From: Paralcaligenes ureilyticus
GTDB taxonomy: Bacteria > Pseudomonadota > Gammaproteobacteria > Burkholderiales > Burkholderiaceae_B
Direction of reading: 5' to 3'
Length of the DNA stretch: 64,000 nucleotides
Assembly (NCBI RefSeq): GCF_004346225.1
Contig: NZ_SMAJ01000012.1
Span: forward strand, 62,001 to 126,000
This document shows, piece by piece, positions 9,205-17,249 of this stretch. A program made the position numbers and the translations under genes. Positions within the stretch are counted from its first letter, which is position 1. Each line of letters starts with the position of its first letter. Below the pieces are notes generated by a model, which made no database searches, was not told the DNA's origin, and saw nothing but the letters and a program-made list of their open reading frames with translations.

Positions 9205-9841
9205 GAAATTTTTCCTCCAGGCGACGGCTAGCGCGCGACATCGGATAACAAATAGCCAGGTAAATCAAGGCGACGACGATGAATACCCGAAATGGCTCGA
9301 ACGTCACGTTATTGACAAGCTGCCCGGCGCGCGTCAACTCGACGACGCTGACGATGGACACTATCGAGGTGTTCTTGACCAGTTGCACCAGAAAGCCAAC
9401 CGTCGGGGGTAACGCAATTTTTATCGATTGAGGCAATATGATGTGGCGATACTGCTGCCCCTTGGTAAGGGCCAAAGAAGCGCTGGCCTCCCATTGCTGA
9501 CGCGGAACGGATTGAATGGCGCCGCGCCAGATGTCGCCAAGATAAGCGCTGGAATATACGGATAACGCCATCGAGGCCGCAACAACAGGCGGCAGCTCGA
9601 GGCCGGCCTGCGACAAGCCGTAATAGGACAGAAACAGAACCATCAGCACCGGTATGCCCTGGACAATGGCGATATACGCCCTGGCCAACTCGCGCATCAC
9701 GGGGTTTGCCGCCACACGGGCCAGGGCAATACACAGACCCAATGCGCCTCCGATCGTCGAGGCGGCGATCGTCAGGACCACGGTCCAGCCGGTCGACTGC
9801 AACAGGAACAGAACCTCGTCGAACCCGAATGGCCGGATCAT
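9185..9841 (-). CDS. Amino-acid ABC transporter permease (HisM/GlnP family), second subunit
   Basis: A 218-residue inner-membrane permease with about five hydrophobic segments. The EAA-type loop contacting the ATPase reads EASASLALTKGQQYRHIILPQSIKIALPP. It starts within the last codons of the other permease gene (4-nt overlap) and its end overlaps the ATPase start, showing tight coupling. The HisMQ-type TTVLTIAAST-like first segment is present as WTVVLTIAAST. It should pair with the product of 9838-10551 to form the heterodimeric channel. Confidence 0.9.
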   Translation of the reverse strand: MIRPFGFDEVLFLLQSTGWTVVLTIAASTIGGALGLCIALARVAANPVMRELARAYIAIVQGIPVLMVLFLSYYGLSQAGLELPPVVAASMALSVYSSAYLGDIWRGAIQSVPRQQWEASASLALTKGQQYRHIILPQSIKIALPPTVGFLVQLVKNTSIVSIVSVVELTRAGQLVNNVTFEPFRVFIVVALIYLAICYPMSRASRRLEEKFRVYRDH

Positions 9842-10551
9842 GACGGCACCCCCACACCCGATTCAGGCCGGGATGCCGGACGCTTGCTCGGCGATTGCGA
9901 AAAGAGAAAATGGCCCAGAATGGTCAAGCCGACTTTAAGCACCAGCGCGAGCGCCAAATAAAGCAGCGAAGCGATGATGTAAACCTCGAAGCTGCGAAAC
10001 GTCAGCGACTGGATGATGGCCGCGCCACCGCTCAGTTCTTCGACAGAGATGAATGAACACACACTGGAGGTGAGCATGATGAGAATGAATTGACTAACCA
10101 GCGACGGCCAGACCTGAGCGACGGCCGGTTTAAGAATGATGTGATGGAAAACCTGAAACCGCGTCAACGCAAGCGAAAGCCCTGCCTCTATTTGGGAGCG
10201 GTGTATGGATTCAATCCCGGCGCGGAAGATTTCGGCAGTATAAGCACCCAGGTTTATCGTCATCGCCAGTAGTCCGGCATACTCGGCCGGAATCAGGATG
10301 CCCACGGCGGGCAGGCCGAAGAAAATAATATAGAGCTGTACCAGGAACGGCGTGTTGCGGATGAGCTCGACATAAAGATCGATGGGCCATCGAGACGCGG
10401 CCGGCAACATGCTGCGCGTCATCGCGGCCAGAAGGCCGACCGAGCCGCCAAGGCAGATCGCCGCAGCCGACAGCTTGATCGTTAGCCAGAACGATCCGAG
10501 CAGTACCGGGGCTTGGGCCAGGACGGGGGCGAATTGCAGTTCAAATGCCAT
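9838..10551 (-). CDS. Amino-acid ABC transporter permease (HisQ/GlnP family), first subunit
   Basis: A 237-residue permease with the family start GSFWLTIKLSAAAICLGG, the YVELIRNTPFLVQLYIIFFGLP motif and an EAA loop (EAGLSLALTRFQVFHHIILKPAVAQVWP). The YVELIRNTPFLVQL block is diagnostic for the polar amino acid transporter family. The 68-bp gap from the binding-protein gene contains a GCCTGG/CCAGGC hairpin (10581-10603) without a T tract. It could stabilise the upstream binding-protein mRNA, as often happens in such operons. Confidence 0.92.
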   Translation of the reverse strand: MAFELQFAPVLAQAPVLLGSFWLTIKLSAAAICLGGSVGLLAAMTRSMLPAASRWPIDLYVELIRNTPFLVQLYIIFFGLPAVGILIPAEYAGLLAMTINLGAYTAEIFRAGIESIHRSQIEAGLSLALTRFQVFHHIILKPAVAQVWPSLVSQFILIMLTSSVCSFISVEELSGGAAIIQSLTFRSFEVYIIASLLYLALALVLKVGLTILGHFLFSQSPSKRPASRPESGVGVPS

Positions 10552-10619
10552 AAAAACCTATAAAACGGCGTGAAGGCCGCGCCTGGCCAGTCAGGGCCCA
10601 GGCACGGAGGATCGCGGAA

Positions 10620-11417
10620 TCAGAACACCGGCATGCCCGCGGGCAGCTTGTGGCCTGTCCATTTCACGGCGATATCGTCCAGCTCGCCGTTTTGCTTCAC
10701 ATAAGACAGTGTGGTGTTTAGCCATTGACGCAGTTCAAAAGCGTCGCGCCGCACCGCTATCGACATGTACTGATTGAAGAACGGGAACTTGACTTCGATA
10801 TCGGCATCGGGCCGGGCCTTTTTAAGTTCTTTAAAAATAGTCTCGGGAATGGCAACGGCATCGGCCTGATGCGAAATCAGCGACTGAGCCGCAGTCAGGT
10901 CATCGTCGAAGCGCGAATAAACCGTCCCTTTGGGTGCCGCACGTGTCAGCGCGACCTCCTGGGGCGTGCCTCGCGCCACAGCCACTTTTTTACCTACCAG
11001 GTCGGCCAGCGATTTGATCTTGCTGCCTTTAGGGCCCACGACAACCAGCTCGAAGGTGCTATAGGGCATCGTGAACATGACCACCTTGGCACGCTCCGGC
11101 GTAGGCGAAAGCGTTGCAATGACCAAGTCCACCTTGCCGGCCTCGAGCGCCGGAATGCGGGCCGGTGTCGTATACGCGGTAATCTTGGCGGGAACGCCCA
11201 GATACTTGGCGAACAGATTGGCAACGTCGACATCGTACCCCTGCACCGCACCCTTGGCGTCGACGAAACTGAACGGCGGCGCCCCGCTGTTTACCCCGAT
11301 TTGAACATTGCCGCGCTTCACAATGTCGTTGACCGACTGCGCATTCGCGACTGCGCCAGCCGCCAGCATCACTGCCCCTAGTAGTACGCCCAACAGAGCG
11401 CCTTTTTTCATTTTCAT
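10620..11417 (-). CDS. Periplasmic amino-acid-type substrate-binding protein (SBP family 3)
   Basis: A 265-residue exported protein. The signal peptide runs to about residue 26 (AGAVANA-Q). Mature family 3 marks are RGNVQIGVNSGAPPFSFVDAKG, GYDVDVANLFAKYLGV, LEAGKVDLVIATLSPTPERA and GKKVAVARGTPQE. The start ATG at 11415-11417 has AGGAG six bases upstream. It is 19 bp downstream of an SDR gene and heads the transporter part of the operon. Linkage to CoA-transferase and hydratase genes suggests a carboxylate or amino-acid-like growth substrate rather than a standard amino acid, but the ligand cannot be read. Confidence 0.92.
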   Translation of the reverse strand: MKMKKGALLGVLLGAVMLAAGAVANAQSVNDIVKRGNVQIGVNSGAPPFSFVDAKGAVQGYDVDVANLFAKYLGVPAKITAYTTPARIPALEAGKVDLVIATLSPTPERAKVVMFTMPYSTFELVVVGPKGSKIKSLADLVGKKVAVARGTPQEVALTRAAPKGTVYSRFDDDLTAAQSLISHQADAVAIPETIFKELKKARPDADIEVKFPFFNQYMSIAVRRDAFELRQWLNTTLSYVKQNGELDDIAVKWTGHKLPAGMPVF

Positions 11418-11436
11418 ACCTCACTCCTTTAAGATG

Positions 11437-12219
11437 CTAAAGCCTGGGAATCAACAATCCCCCATCGATATCGACCGCAATCCCGGTAGCAAAGGGAATG
11501 AGGCCGCAAACTAGTGTGGCGACGGCTCGGCCAACGTCTTCGGGCTCGCCCCAGCGCCGAATCGGCGAGATGCCTTGCTCGATCAACAGGCCGTATTTGT
11601 CGCGCACCTCGGCGGTCATGTCGGTGCGGATCAGGCCGGGCCGGATCTCGAACACCGCGATACCCGCCTCGGCCAGGCGCACGGCAAAGAGTTTGGCCGT
11701 CATGGATAGGCCAATCTTGGACACGCAGTACTCGCCCTTCTCGATGGAGACGAGCTCTGCGTTGGACGACGAAACGATAACGATGGAGCGCCCGGCTGTC
11801 GGCTGGCCGTCGGCCAGCATGCGCTGCGACACGTGCTGCGTCAGAAAAAAATTGCCACGTAGATTGATACCGATGATTTCATCGAACCGTTCGGGCGTCA
11901 CATCGAGCAAATCGCCGCGCATCCGAACCTGAACACCGGCGTTGTTCACCAGAGCATCCAGGCGCCCGAACCGTTCGTAGGCCGCATCGACGAGGGTGCC
12001 ATGCCCGGCAACGTCGGAGATATCGGCAAGCACGAACTCAACGCGCGCACCACGCGCATCCGCCCCTTTCAGAGTCTCGTCCAGGGCCGGATCGGCGACT
12101 ACGTCGTTAAGGACCAGATCGAAGCCTGCCTGGGCCAGTTGATAGACGATCGCCCGTCCAATGCCGCGGCGCCCACCGGTAACAATCGCCACACGGCGAT
12201 CCTGCGAGGCCTTATCCAT
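11437..12219 (-). CDS. Short-chain dehydrogenase/reductase (3-ketoacyl reductase-like)
   Basis: A 260-residue SDR from the ATG at 12217-12219, which overlaps the end of the CoA-transferase gene by 8 nt. Cofactor loop TGGRRGIG (14-21), NNAG at 92-95, catalytic serine in VIVSSSN (about 150-152), and Y164/K168 in YCVSK are all present. The C-terminal block PEDVGRAVATLVCG..GIAVDIDGG is classical. It oxidises a hydroxy compound or reduces a keto compound with NAD(P)H; the substrate is unknown but should belong to the pathway served by the flanking CoA transferase and transporter. Confidence 0.88.
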   Translation of the reverse strand: MDKASQDRRVAIVTGGRRGIGRAIVYQLAQAGFDLVLNDVVADPALDETLKGADARGARVEFVLADISDVAGHGTLVDAAYERFGRLDALVNNAGVQVRMRGDLLDVTPERFDEIIGINLRGNFFLTQHVSQRMLADGQPTAGRSIVIVSSSNAELVSIEKGEYCVSKIGLSMTAKLFAVRLAEAGIAVFEIRPGLIRTDMTAEVRDKYGLLIEQGISPIRRWGEPEDVGRAVATLVCGLIPFATGIAVDIDGGLLIPRL

Positions 12220-13453
12220 GGACCGCCCCCAGCACCGCGCCATCGGCATCGAACCGGGCCACCGCGGCGGCCGGCGCCGCAACAATGCGGCGGGCAACGA
12301 GGTCGTCGATTTCGGCCTCGCCCATGCCTATTCCAGCAAGAATCTCACGCGTATCGGCCCCTGCGTGAAGCGCGATGCGACGTACGGGCAGCGGCTGGCC
12401 ATCGTAGCGCACGGGATTGCTGATCAGGGTGACATCGCGGCCCATCAACTCGACTTTTTTGAATACCTGGTTATGCACTACCTGAGGATCGGTTTTGAGA
12501 TCTTCATAATCCTGCACCGGCGCATACCAGAGCGACAGGCGATCAAATCGTTGCGCCAATTCGGCATACGCCAGGGCACGCACGGCATCGGCGACCGCGG
12601 CCGCGTAAATGTCGCGATCATCGTAACGATCCAGCTCGATGAGCTCGGCCAGGCGATGGCTATTCAACGCCTCGGCAAGCTGGGCCGGATCGTTCAACCC
12701 AATCGCCAGGAATTTGTCGTCGCTGGTCCGATAAACCCCGTAAGGCGCCTCGTGAAACCACGTGGCAAGGTTGCGTTGACGGCGATAGGATTGCGGCCCG
12801 GCACCGCTGTTGACATAGGCTACCAGCGCCTCAACCTGAAGATCAATGCCGGCGTTAAGCAGGCTTGATTCGACCCGCGTACCCTTGCCGGTGGTCAGCT
12901 TTTTCACATAGGCAGCAATGACCGCCATCGCAAGCAGCAAGCCGCCATGCTGGTCGACGACGGCAGCACCCACCACCTTGGGATCGGTGAAGCGTTCGCC
13001 GGTACCCGCGGCCAACCCGCAACGCGCCTGAATGAGAAGGTCCTGGCCCGGGCTGTCTTTCATGGGGCCCGACGAACCAAACCCCGTGGCCGAAGCATAA
13101 ATCAGCCCTGGGTTGATTTTTTGCAGCGCCTCGTAACCGAACCCCAGGCGATCCAGCACCCCAGGGCGAAAATTCTCGACAACGGCATCGCAATGGGCCG
13201 CGAGGCGGTGGACGATGTCCCTCCCCTCGGGGGATTTCAGATCGACGGCCAGGCTGCGTTTATTGCGATTGGCGCAAAGATAAAACGAACTGACCCCGTC
13301 GATAAACGATTTCGCACCCGCCCAGTGTCTTTCGTGCGCGCCGGCCAGCGGCTCGATTTTAATGACCTCGGCACCGAGGTCGGCAAGATATTGGGTTGCG
13401 GCGGGCCCCTGCAAGTAGTGGCAAAAGCTCAGGACCTTCATCTGCTCCAGCAT
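12212..13453 (-). CDS. Class III CoA transferase (CaiB/BaiF family)
   Basis: A 413-residue family III CoA transferase. Visible marks: GPAATQYLADLGAEVIKIEP at the N terminus, FYLCANRNKRSLAVDLKSPEG, VVENFRPGVLDRLGFGYEAL, YASATGFGSSGP, and the VGAAVVDQHGG block holding the aspartate that forms the acyl intermediate. These enzymes move CoA between carboxylic acids. It is the first gene of the leftward operon and begins 29 bp from an ATCGAT palindrome that overlaps its promoter. It probably activates the imported acid for breakdown; donor and acceptor are unknown. Confidence 0.9.
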   Translation of the reverse strand: MLEQMKVLSFCHYLQGPAATQYLADLGAEVIKIEPLAGAHERHWAGAKSFIDGVSSFYLCANRNKRSLAVDLKSPEGRDIVHRLAAHCDAVVENFRPGVLDRLGFGYEALQKINPGLIYASATGFGSSGPMKDSPGQDLLIQARCGLAAGTGERFTDPKVVGAAVVDQHGGLLLAMAVIAAYVKKLTTGKGTRVESSLLNAGIDLQVEALVAYVNSGAGPQSYRRQRNLATWFHEAPYGVYRTSDDKFLAIGLNDPAQLAEALNSHRLAELIELDRYDDRDIYAAAVADAVRALAYAELAQRFDRLSLWYAPVQDYEDLKTDPQVVHNQVFKKVELMGRDVTLISNPVRYDGQPLPVRRIALHAGADTREILAGIGMGEAEIDDLVARRIVAAPAAAVARFDADGAVLGAVHG

Positions 13454-13481
13454 GCATACATTCCTTCAAAGACGTGATTCG

Positions 13482-13497
13482 ATGGAATCGATTTCAT
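13482..13497. promoter_or_regulatory. Predicted LacI-family operator O1 at the CoA-transferase operon start
   Basis: The sequence ATGGAATCGATTTCAT is a near-perfect 16-bp palindrome centred on CG, typical of LacI-family sites. It coincides with the expected transcription start of the leftward promoter at 13503-13531, the right place for repression. A near-identical site lies before the second catabolic unit (16559-16574). Confidence 0.72.
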
Positions 13498-13502
13498 AAC
13501 GA

Positions 13503-13531
13503 AGCATATCTTCAGGCAAAACCAATGTCAA
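13503..13531 (-). promoter_or_regulatory. Sigma-70 promoter of the CoA-transferase / ABC operon
   Basis: Reading leftward: TTGACA (13526-13531), a 17-bp spacer, then TATGCT (13503-13508). Transcription should start near 13496, inside operator O1, about 43 nt before the CoA-transferase ATG. Confidence 0.65.
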
Positions 13532-13582
13532 TATAGGGTATTTACCATAGTTGATTTATTGGAATGATTCATTGTGGATGGC

Positions 13583-13596
13583 TGGAATCGATCGCA
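13583..13596. promoter_or_regulatory. Predicted LacI-family operator O2 in the regulator's own promoter
   Basis: TGGAATCGATCGCA shares the left half and ATCGAT centre of O1. It lies just upstream of TATAGT (13604-13609), a likely -10 of the rightward regulator gene. This predicts autorepression and a two-operator arrangement about 100 bp apart, possibly looping. Confidence 0.6.
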
Positions 13597-13642
13597 CTGA
13601 TGCTATAGTTCCAGTGTTTCTGAAATAAGCCAATCGCGAAAA

Positions 13643-14710
13643 ATGCCCCGATATCCCGTCACCAAACCATCGACCAAGCCGGCGCAGCCACGTGACAGCA
13701 CTCGCAACGTTCTACTGAAGGACGTCGCGGCAGCAGCCAAGGTTTCAGTAACGACGGCATCCAGAGCCCTCTCCGAGCCGCAAAAAGTTCAAGCAGAGAC
13801 CCTGGCCCGGATCAAGGCAGCCGCCGCCAAGCTGGGCTATATGCCCAACGGCGCCGCGCGCGCGTTACGCTCACGCCGCACGCGGCTCATCGGCACAGTG
13901 CTGCCCACCCTCGATTACGCCATTTACAGCCGTCAAATCGAGGCTCTTCAACAGACTCTCGGCAAGCATGGGTACTCGCTGCTGGTCACGTCATCGGGTT
14001 ACTCCCGGCTGGAAGAATTCCATCAGGCGCGCACGCTCATTGAACGCGGCGTTGAAGGGCTGGTTTTGATTGGCGGGTCCCATCACCCCGACCTCATCTC
14101 AATGCTCGAAGAACAGGAGATTCCGTCCATCGACACGTACGTTTACCATCCCACAGGGAGCCGATCCTGCGTGGGCTTTGACAACGTCACCGTCGTCGAA
14201 AAAGTGATCAATCACCTGATCGACCTTGGCCACACGCGCATTGCGATGATCGCCGGCATAACGCGGGATAACGATCGGGCGAGCGGCCGCGTCACCGGCG
14301 TACGGGCTGCCCTGAAAAAACGGGGCCTCTCGCTGCCCGCGCACTACCTCATCGAAAAGCCCTATCAAATTGCGGCCGGCCGGGAAGCCCTGCGAACACT
14401 GCTCTCGGTCAAACCCCATCCAACCGCCGTGTTCTGCGCCTCCGATGTGCTGGCGTTTGGCGTACTGGTCGAATGTGCAAGCCAGCATATTGCCGTACCC
14501 CGTCAGCTATCGGTCATCGGGTTTGACAATCTCGAATTCTGCGCCCACCTGCCCCCGGGCATGACGACCATCGAGGTTCCCGCAGCCGCCATGGGCGAAG
14601 GGGCCGCCCGCCACCTTATCGCGCGGCTTTCGGGCAGCACCGAAAGGGCCTATGTGGAACTGGAAGCCAATCTTATCTTGCGCGGAACGACCGCCCCGCC
14701 GGCCCCATAA
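13643..14710 (+). CDS. LacI/GalR-family transcriptional regulator
   Basis: A 355-residue repressor-type protein. The helix-turn-helix spans about residues 24-45 (LLKDVAAAAKVSVTTASRAL), the minor-groove hinge helix about 66-80 (YMPNGAARALRSRRT), and a periplasmic-binding-protein-like effector domain follows (TRLIGTVLPTLDYAIYS.., SVIGFDNLEFCAHLPPGMTTIEVP). It is divergent from the CoA-transferase operon and separated by 189 bp that hold two ATCGAT palindromes. A third copy precedes the 15557-16516 gene, so it probably controls all three units and itself. The effector is presumably the substrate or an intermediate of the pathway. Confidence 0.93.
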   Translation: MPRYPVTKPSTKPAQPRDSTRNVLLKDVAAAAKVSVTTASRALSEPQKVQAETLARIKAAAAKLGYMPNGAARALRSRRTRLIGTVLPTLDYAIYSRQIEALQQTLGKHGYSLLVTSSGYSRLEEFHQARTLIERGVEGLVLIGGSHHPDLISMLEEQEIPSIDTYVYHPTGSRSCVGFDNVTVVEKVINHLIDLGHTRIAMIAGITRDNDRASGRVTGVRAALKKRGLSLPAHYLIEKPYQIAAGREALRTLLSVKPHPTAVFCASDVLAFGVLVECASQHIAVPRQLSVIGFDNLEFCAHLPPGMTTIEVPAAAMGEGAARHLIARLSGSTERAYVELEANLILRGTTAPPAP

Positions 14711-14747
14711 TGCCGCGCGGCGCCAGGAATGGCGCCGCGGTCCACCG

Positions 14748-15551
14748 CTATTTTCCTACATATCGCGGGGGGCGCTTTTCGAGAAAGGCGCGCATTCCCT
14801 CTGCCCGATCCTCGGTCTCAAAAACATCCACCACCCTATCGCGCTCGAACGCCAGGCCTTCCGCCAGCGGCAAGGCGTAGGCAGCAAGCGCGGCGCGCTT
14901 GGCCAATTGAACCGACAGCGGCGGACGCGACGCAATGAGCGCCGCAATCTCGACGGCGCGAGCCACCGTGCGCGCCGTCGGAACCACCTCGGACACCAGC
15001 CCCGCCTCATAAGCGCGTTGCGCCGAAATGCGCTCTCCGGTCAGAATCATTTGCAAGGCCAGCGATTTGCCCACGGCGCGCGGTAACCGCTGCGTTCCGC
15101 CGTCTCCGGGGATTACGCCAACGGTAATCTCGCCCTGGCTAAAGGACGCCTCCTCGCCGGCGACAACAATGTCGCACAGCAAGACAAGCTCGCAGCCCCC
15201 GCCAATAGCCGGCCCATTAACCGCGGCGATAATTGGTTTGGGAAAATCCTGAATTTCGCGCCAGCGGTCAAGACGCTCGCCGTCCAGGTACCAATCGACA
15301 CCGTGCTCCGCCATACCCGATATATCGGCGCCAGCCGAAAAAATGCGAACCGACCCCGTCAGCACCACACAACGAACCGCAGAATCGGCCGCCGCCGCGC
15401 GTAGACACTCGCACAAGCGAACGACGGCCTCCTTGCTTAGCGAGTTGGCTTTCGAAGGCCGATTCAGCGTCAACACAAGCACGCCCTCGCTCGGCGTGCC
15501 CGAGAGCACCAATTCGTCGGATCCCGGGACGCTGGAAGATTTGATAGACAT
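14748..15551 (-). CDS. Enoyl-CoA hydratase/isomerase family protein
   Basis: A 267-residue crotonase-fold enzyme. The oxyanion-hole residues lie in FSAGADISGM and IGGGCEL. Both glutamates used by true hydratases are present: E121 in GGGCELVLLCD and E141 in FSQGEITVGVIPGDGGTQRL. It therefore probably hydrates a 2-enoyl-CoA rather than acting as an isomerase only. It lies 5 bp after the DapA-superfamily gene on the same strand and converges with the LacI-type regulator, whose stop is 37 bp away. It works on a CoA thioester, which matches the CoA transferase of the neighbouring operon. Confidence 0.9.
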   Translation of the reverse strand: MSIKSSSVPGSDELVLSGTPSEGVLVLTLNRPSKANSLSKEAVVRLCECLRAAAADSAVRCVVLTGSVRIFSAGADISGMAEHGVDWYLDGERLDRWREIQDFPKPIIAAVNGPAIGGGCELVLLCDIVVAGEEASFSQGEITVGVIPGDGGTQRLPRAVGKSLALQMILTGERISAQRAYEAGLVSEVVPTARTVARAVEIAALIASRPPLSVQLAKRAALAAYALPLAEGLAFERDRVVDVFETEDRAEGMRAFLEKRPPRYVGK

Positions 15552-15556
15552 GGAGA

Positions 15557-16516
15557 TCAGGCCGCCGCGGCGTACACCGTTTCGCGAGTAAGCCCTGCCT
15601 TGTCGAGCCAGAAGGCGAGACGATCCGCGTCCTTGATCGCCTTCAAAGGTGGGCGGACATAGGCTGCCGGCAACCTGCCCAGCATAACCAGCGCTTCCTT
15701 CATGCGCGCTTGCCAGTCGATGTAGGGCTTGTCGTAGAACGCCTGGACAGCGGCATAAACCCGCTCGCCAACCGCGGCGGCCTGGGCCTTATCGCCCTGC
15801 TCGTAGGCGCGAAAGAGGGCAACCTGCAGATCGGCGATAACGCTGCCCGCGCCCGAGATAATGCCGCGCGCGCCCATGGCAAGCGACCCCATCAGCCAGG
15901 AAGAATGGGTGGTCAATACGTTTACCGGCCGCGTCAGGGAATGCAATGTGCGAATCTGCTTTTCGTGCAATGCGGGCTCGGAGCAAAGGTCCTTGATTGC
16001 CACGATCGTCGGCACGCTCTCGCAGACCTCGACCAGTGTTTCCAGAGCAAGTTGCAGCCCGGTCCATTTGGGAAACTGAAAGAGGACAATGGGAAGATCC
16101 GTGGCATCAGCCAGGGCCCTGTAATAATCGACAAAGAGTTCCGGCCTGTCCTCGCCGCGGAACATGAGAACGTTGGGCGGAAACGCCAGCAGGGCCGCCG
16201 CCCCGCCGGCTTGCGCCATGCGCGCCAAACGCTGCGCCTGGAGCGTGCTTTCTGTATAAACGCCGCAGATGACCGGCAAGGTATTGCCTACCGCGTCCAT
16301 GGTTAAATCCAGCGCCTGCTTTTGCTCATCGAAAGACAGCGCGTGCACTTCGGCCGAATGGCCGTTGATGGTAAGCGCGGCCACGTCGGGCACGCCGGCG
16401 AGATCGCGCAGGTGCCGCCCATAGGCCGCCGCATCGATTGAAAAATCGGATTTGAATGGCAAAAGCACCGCAGGTATCACACCGCGCGGCGTAAAGACCG
16501 GCTTCACAGCTATCAT
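15557..16516 (-). CDS. DapA-superfamily (dihydrodipicolinate synthase-like) lyase or aldolase
   Basis: A 319-residue TIM-barrel protein. The Schiff-base lysine is K175 in TIVAIKD, and the PAVLLPF and GVYTEST blocks fit the superfamily. It is unlikely to be a true DapA: the GTTGE pyruvate-binding loop is replaced by NGHSAE (51-56), and the position of the proton-relay tyrosine (YNVP in DapA) is phenylalanine F146 in LFQFP. The lysine biosynthesis genes here lie elsewhere. With an enoyl-CoA hydratase directly downstream and a LacI-type operator over its promoter, a catabolic aldolase, lyase or dehydratase role is likely. The substrate is unknown. Confidence 0.85.
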   Translation of the reverse strand: MIAVKPVFTPRGVIPAVLLPFKSDFSIDAAAYGRHLRDLAGVPDVAALTINGHSAEVHALSFDEQKQALDLTMDAVGNTLPVICGVYTESTLQAQRLARMAQAGGAAALLAFPPNVLMFRGEDRPELFVDYYRALADATDLPIVLFQFPKWTGLQLALETLVEVCESVPTIVAIKDLCSEPALHEKQIRTLHSLTRPVNVLTTHSSWLMGSLAMGARGIISGAGSVIADLQVALFRAYEQGDKAQAAAVGERVYAAVQAFYDKPYIDWQARMKEALVMLGRLPAAYVRPPLKAIKDADRLAFWLDKAGLTRETVYAAAA

Positions 16517-16558
16517 TTCTGCTCCATTATTTTGGATTATCGGGTTTTTTGATAATCT

Positions 16559-16574
16559 ATGGTATCGATTTCAT
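16559..16574. promoter_or_regulatory. Predicted LacI-family operator O3 over the lyase promoter
   Basis: ATGGTATCGATTTCAT differs from O1 at one base. It covers the -10 (TACCAT leftward, 16559-16564) and part of the 17-bp spacer of a promoter whose -35 is TTGACG (16582-16587). A weaker ATCGAT-containing match lies at about 16588-16598. A separate inverted repeat GATTATC/GATAATC occupies 16535-16557, inside the leader. Confidence 0.7.
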
Positions 16575-16609
16575 TGCCTGGCGTCAAGGATCGATTGCGC
16601 AGGCCGGAG

Positions 16610-16936
16610 TCAGCAGTCGTAGCTGACCAGGACCAGGTCAACGGCTTGCTGACGTGTAGGAATAAGCGCCTGATAGGCGGGCGAGTTGTGCCATCCGGCC
16701 ACCGCCTTCGCATCCGGAAACTGAATAATCACAACGCCGGTGTGCGTATGCGCGCCGGCAAGTACGGTATTGGTTTGGCCACGCAGCACCAGACGTCCGC
16801 CCCACGGAATAATGGTGGCGGGCACCTTGCTGCAATATTCAACCCATTTGCCCGCATCCTTGACCGTTACGTGGCCGACAATGCACGCGGACATCGCCGG
16901 GATTTGTTGGGGCTTGGAGCTGCTATCGTTTTCCAT
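16610..16936 (-). CDS. DUF1330 domain protein
   Basis: A 108-residue ferredoxin-fold small protein. Family features are IVGHVTVKDAGKWVEYCSKVPATI, IIPWGGRLVLRG, VVIIQFPDAKAVAGWHNSPAYQALIPTR and a final LVLVSYD. DUF1330 proteins belong to the dimeric alpha/beta-barrel group; no reaction is established. It is upstream of the lyase-hydratase unit on the same strand, separated by 93 bp that hold a promoter and operator, so it may be part of the same island but have its own promoter. Confidence 0.85.
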   Translation of the reverse strand: MENDSSSKPQQIPAMSACIVGHVTVKDAGKWVEYCSKVPATIIPWGGRLVLRGQTNTVLAGAHTHTGVVIIQFPDAKAVAGWHNSPAYQALIPTRQQAVDLVLVSYDC

Positions 16937-16962
16937 GATTTCTCTCTTTAGTTAATGGGGGG

Positions 16963-17108
16963 TGGCACCCACAAGGGGTGCCGCTACAGAAACCAGCGTC
17001 TGAATCTTGGCGCCCGGACTTTGTAGCGACAGGCCTCGTGCCTGTCATCTATGCAAGATATCGTCTCAATTATCAACGATCTTGGCAGCCACAAGGGCTG
17101 CCACTACA
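16963..17108. repeat. GTAG-hairpin REP cluster (B, A, B)
   Basis: Inverted copy at 16963-16988 (stem GGCACCC/GGGTGCC), forward copy at 17022-17047 (stem GACAGGC/GCCTGTC, loop CTCGT), and inverted copy at 17083-17108 (GGCAGCC stem). Three flavours in one gap. The 35-bp linker between the last two (containing ATGCAAGAT and TATCAACGAT) is homologous to the linker of the doublet at 32665-32751. The rest of the gap to 17249 is AT-rich and must hold the promoter of the next operon. A possible -10 is TATAAG at 17155-17160, but no good -35 was seen. Confidence 0.83.
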
Positions 17109-17249
17109 TGCGACAGATACGTTTTCTCCAACGACAAACTCTCGGGAATAAGCATATAAGGCATAACCAAATATCTTTATATTCGTTTTGTGTTTAAACA
17201 ATCGTCCTTAGAATTAAAACACTATAAACCCGAATCGAAGATAAGCCTC

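Noticed and set aside
10581-10603. Terminator between the binding-protein gene and the first permease gene
   Set aside because: The GCCTGG/CCAGGC hairpin has no following T tract and the genes clearly belong to one operon.
15557-16516. A second dapA for lysine synthesis
   Set aside because: Key DapA residues are replaced and the gene is in a regulated catabolic unit.
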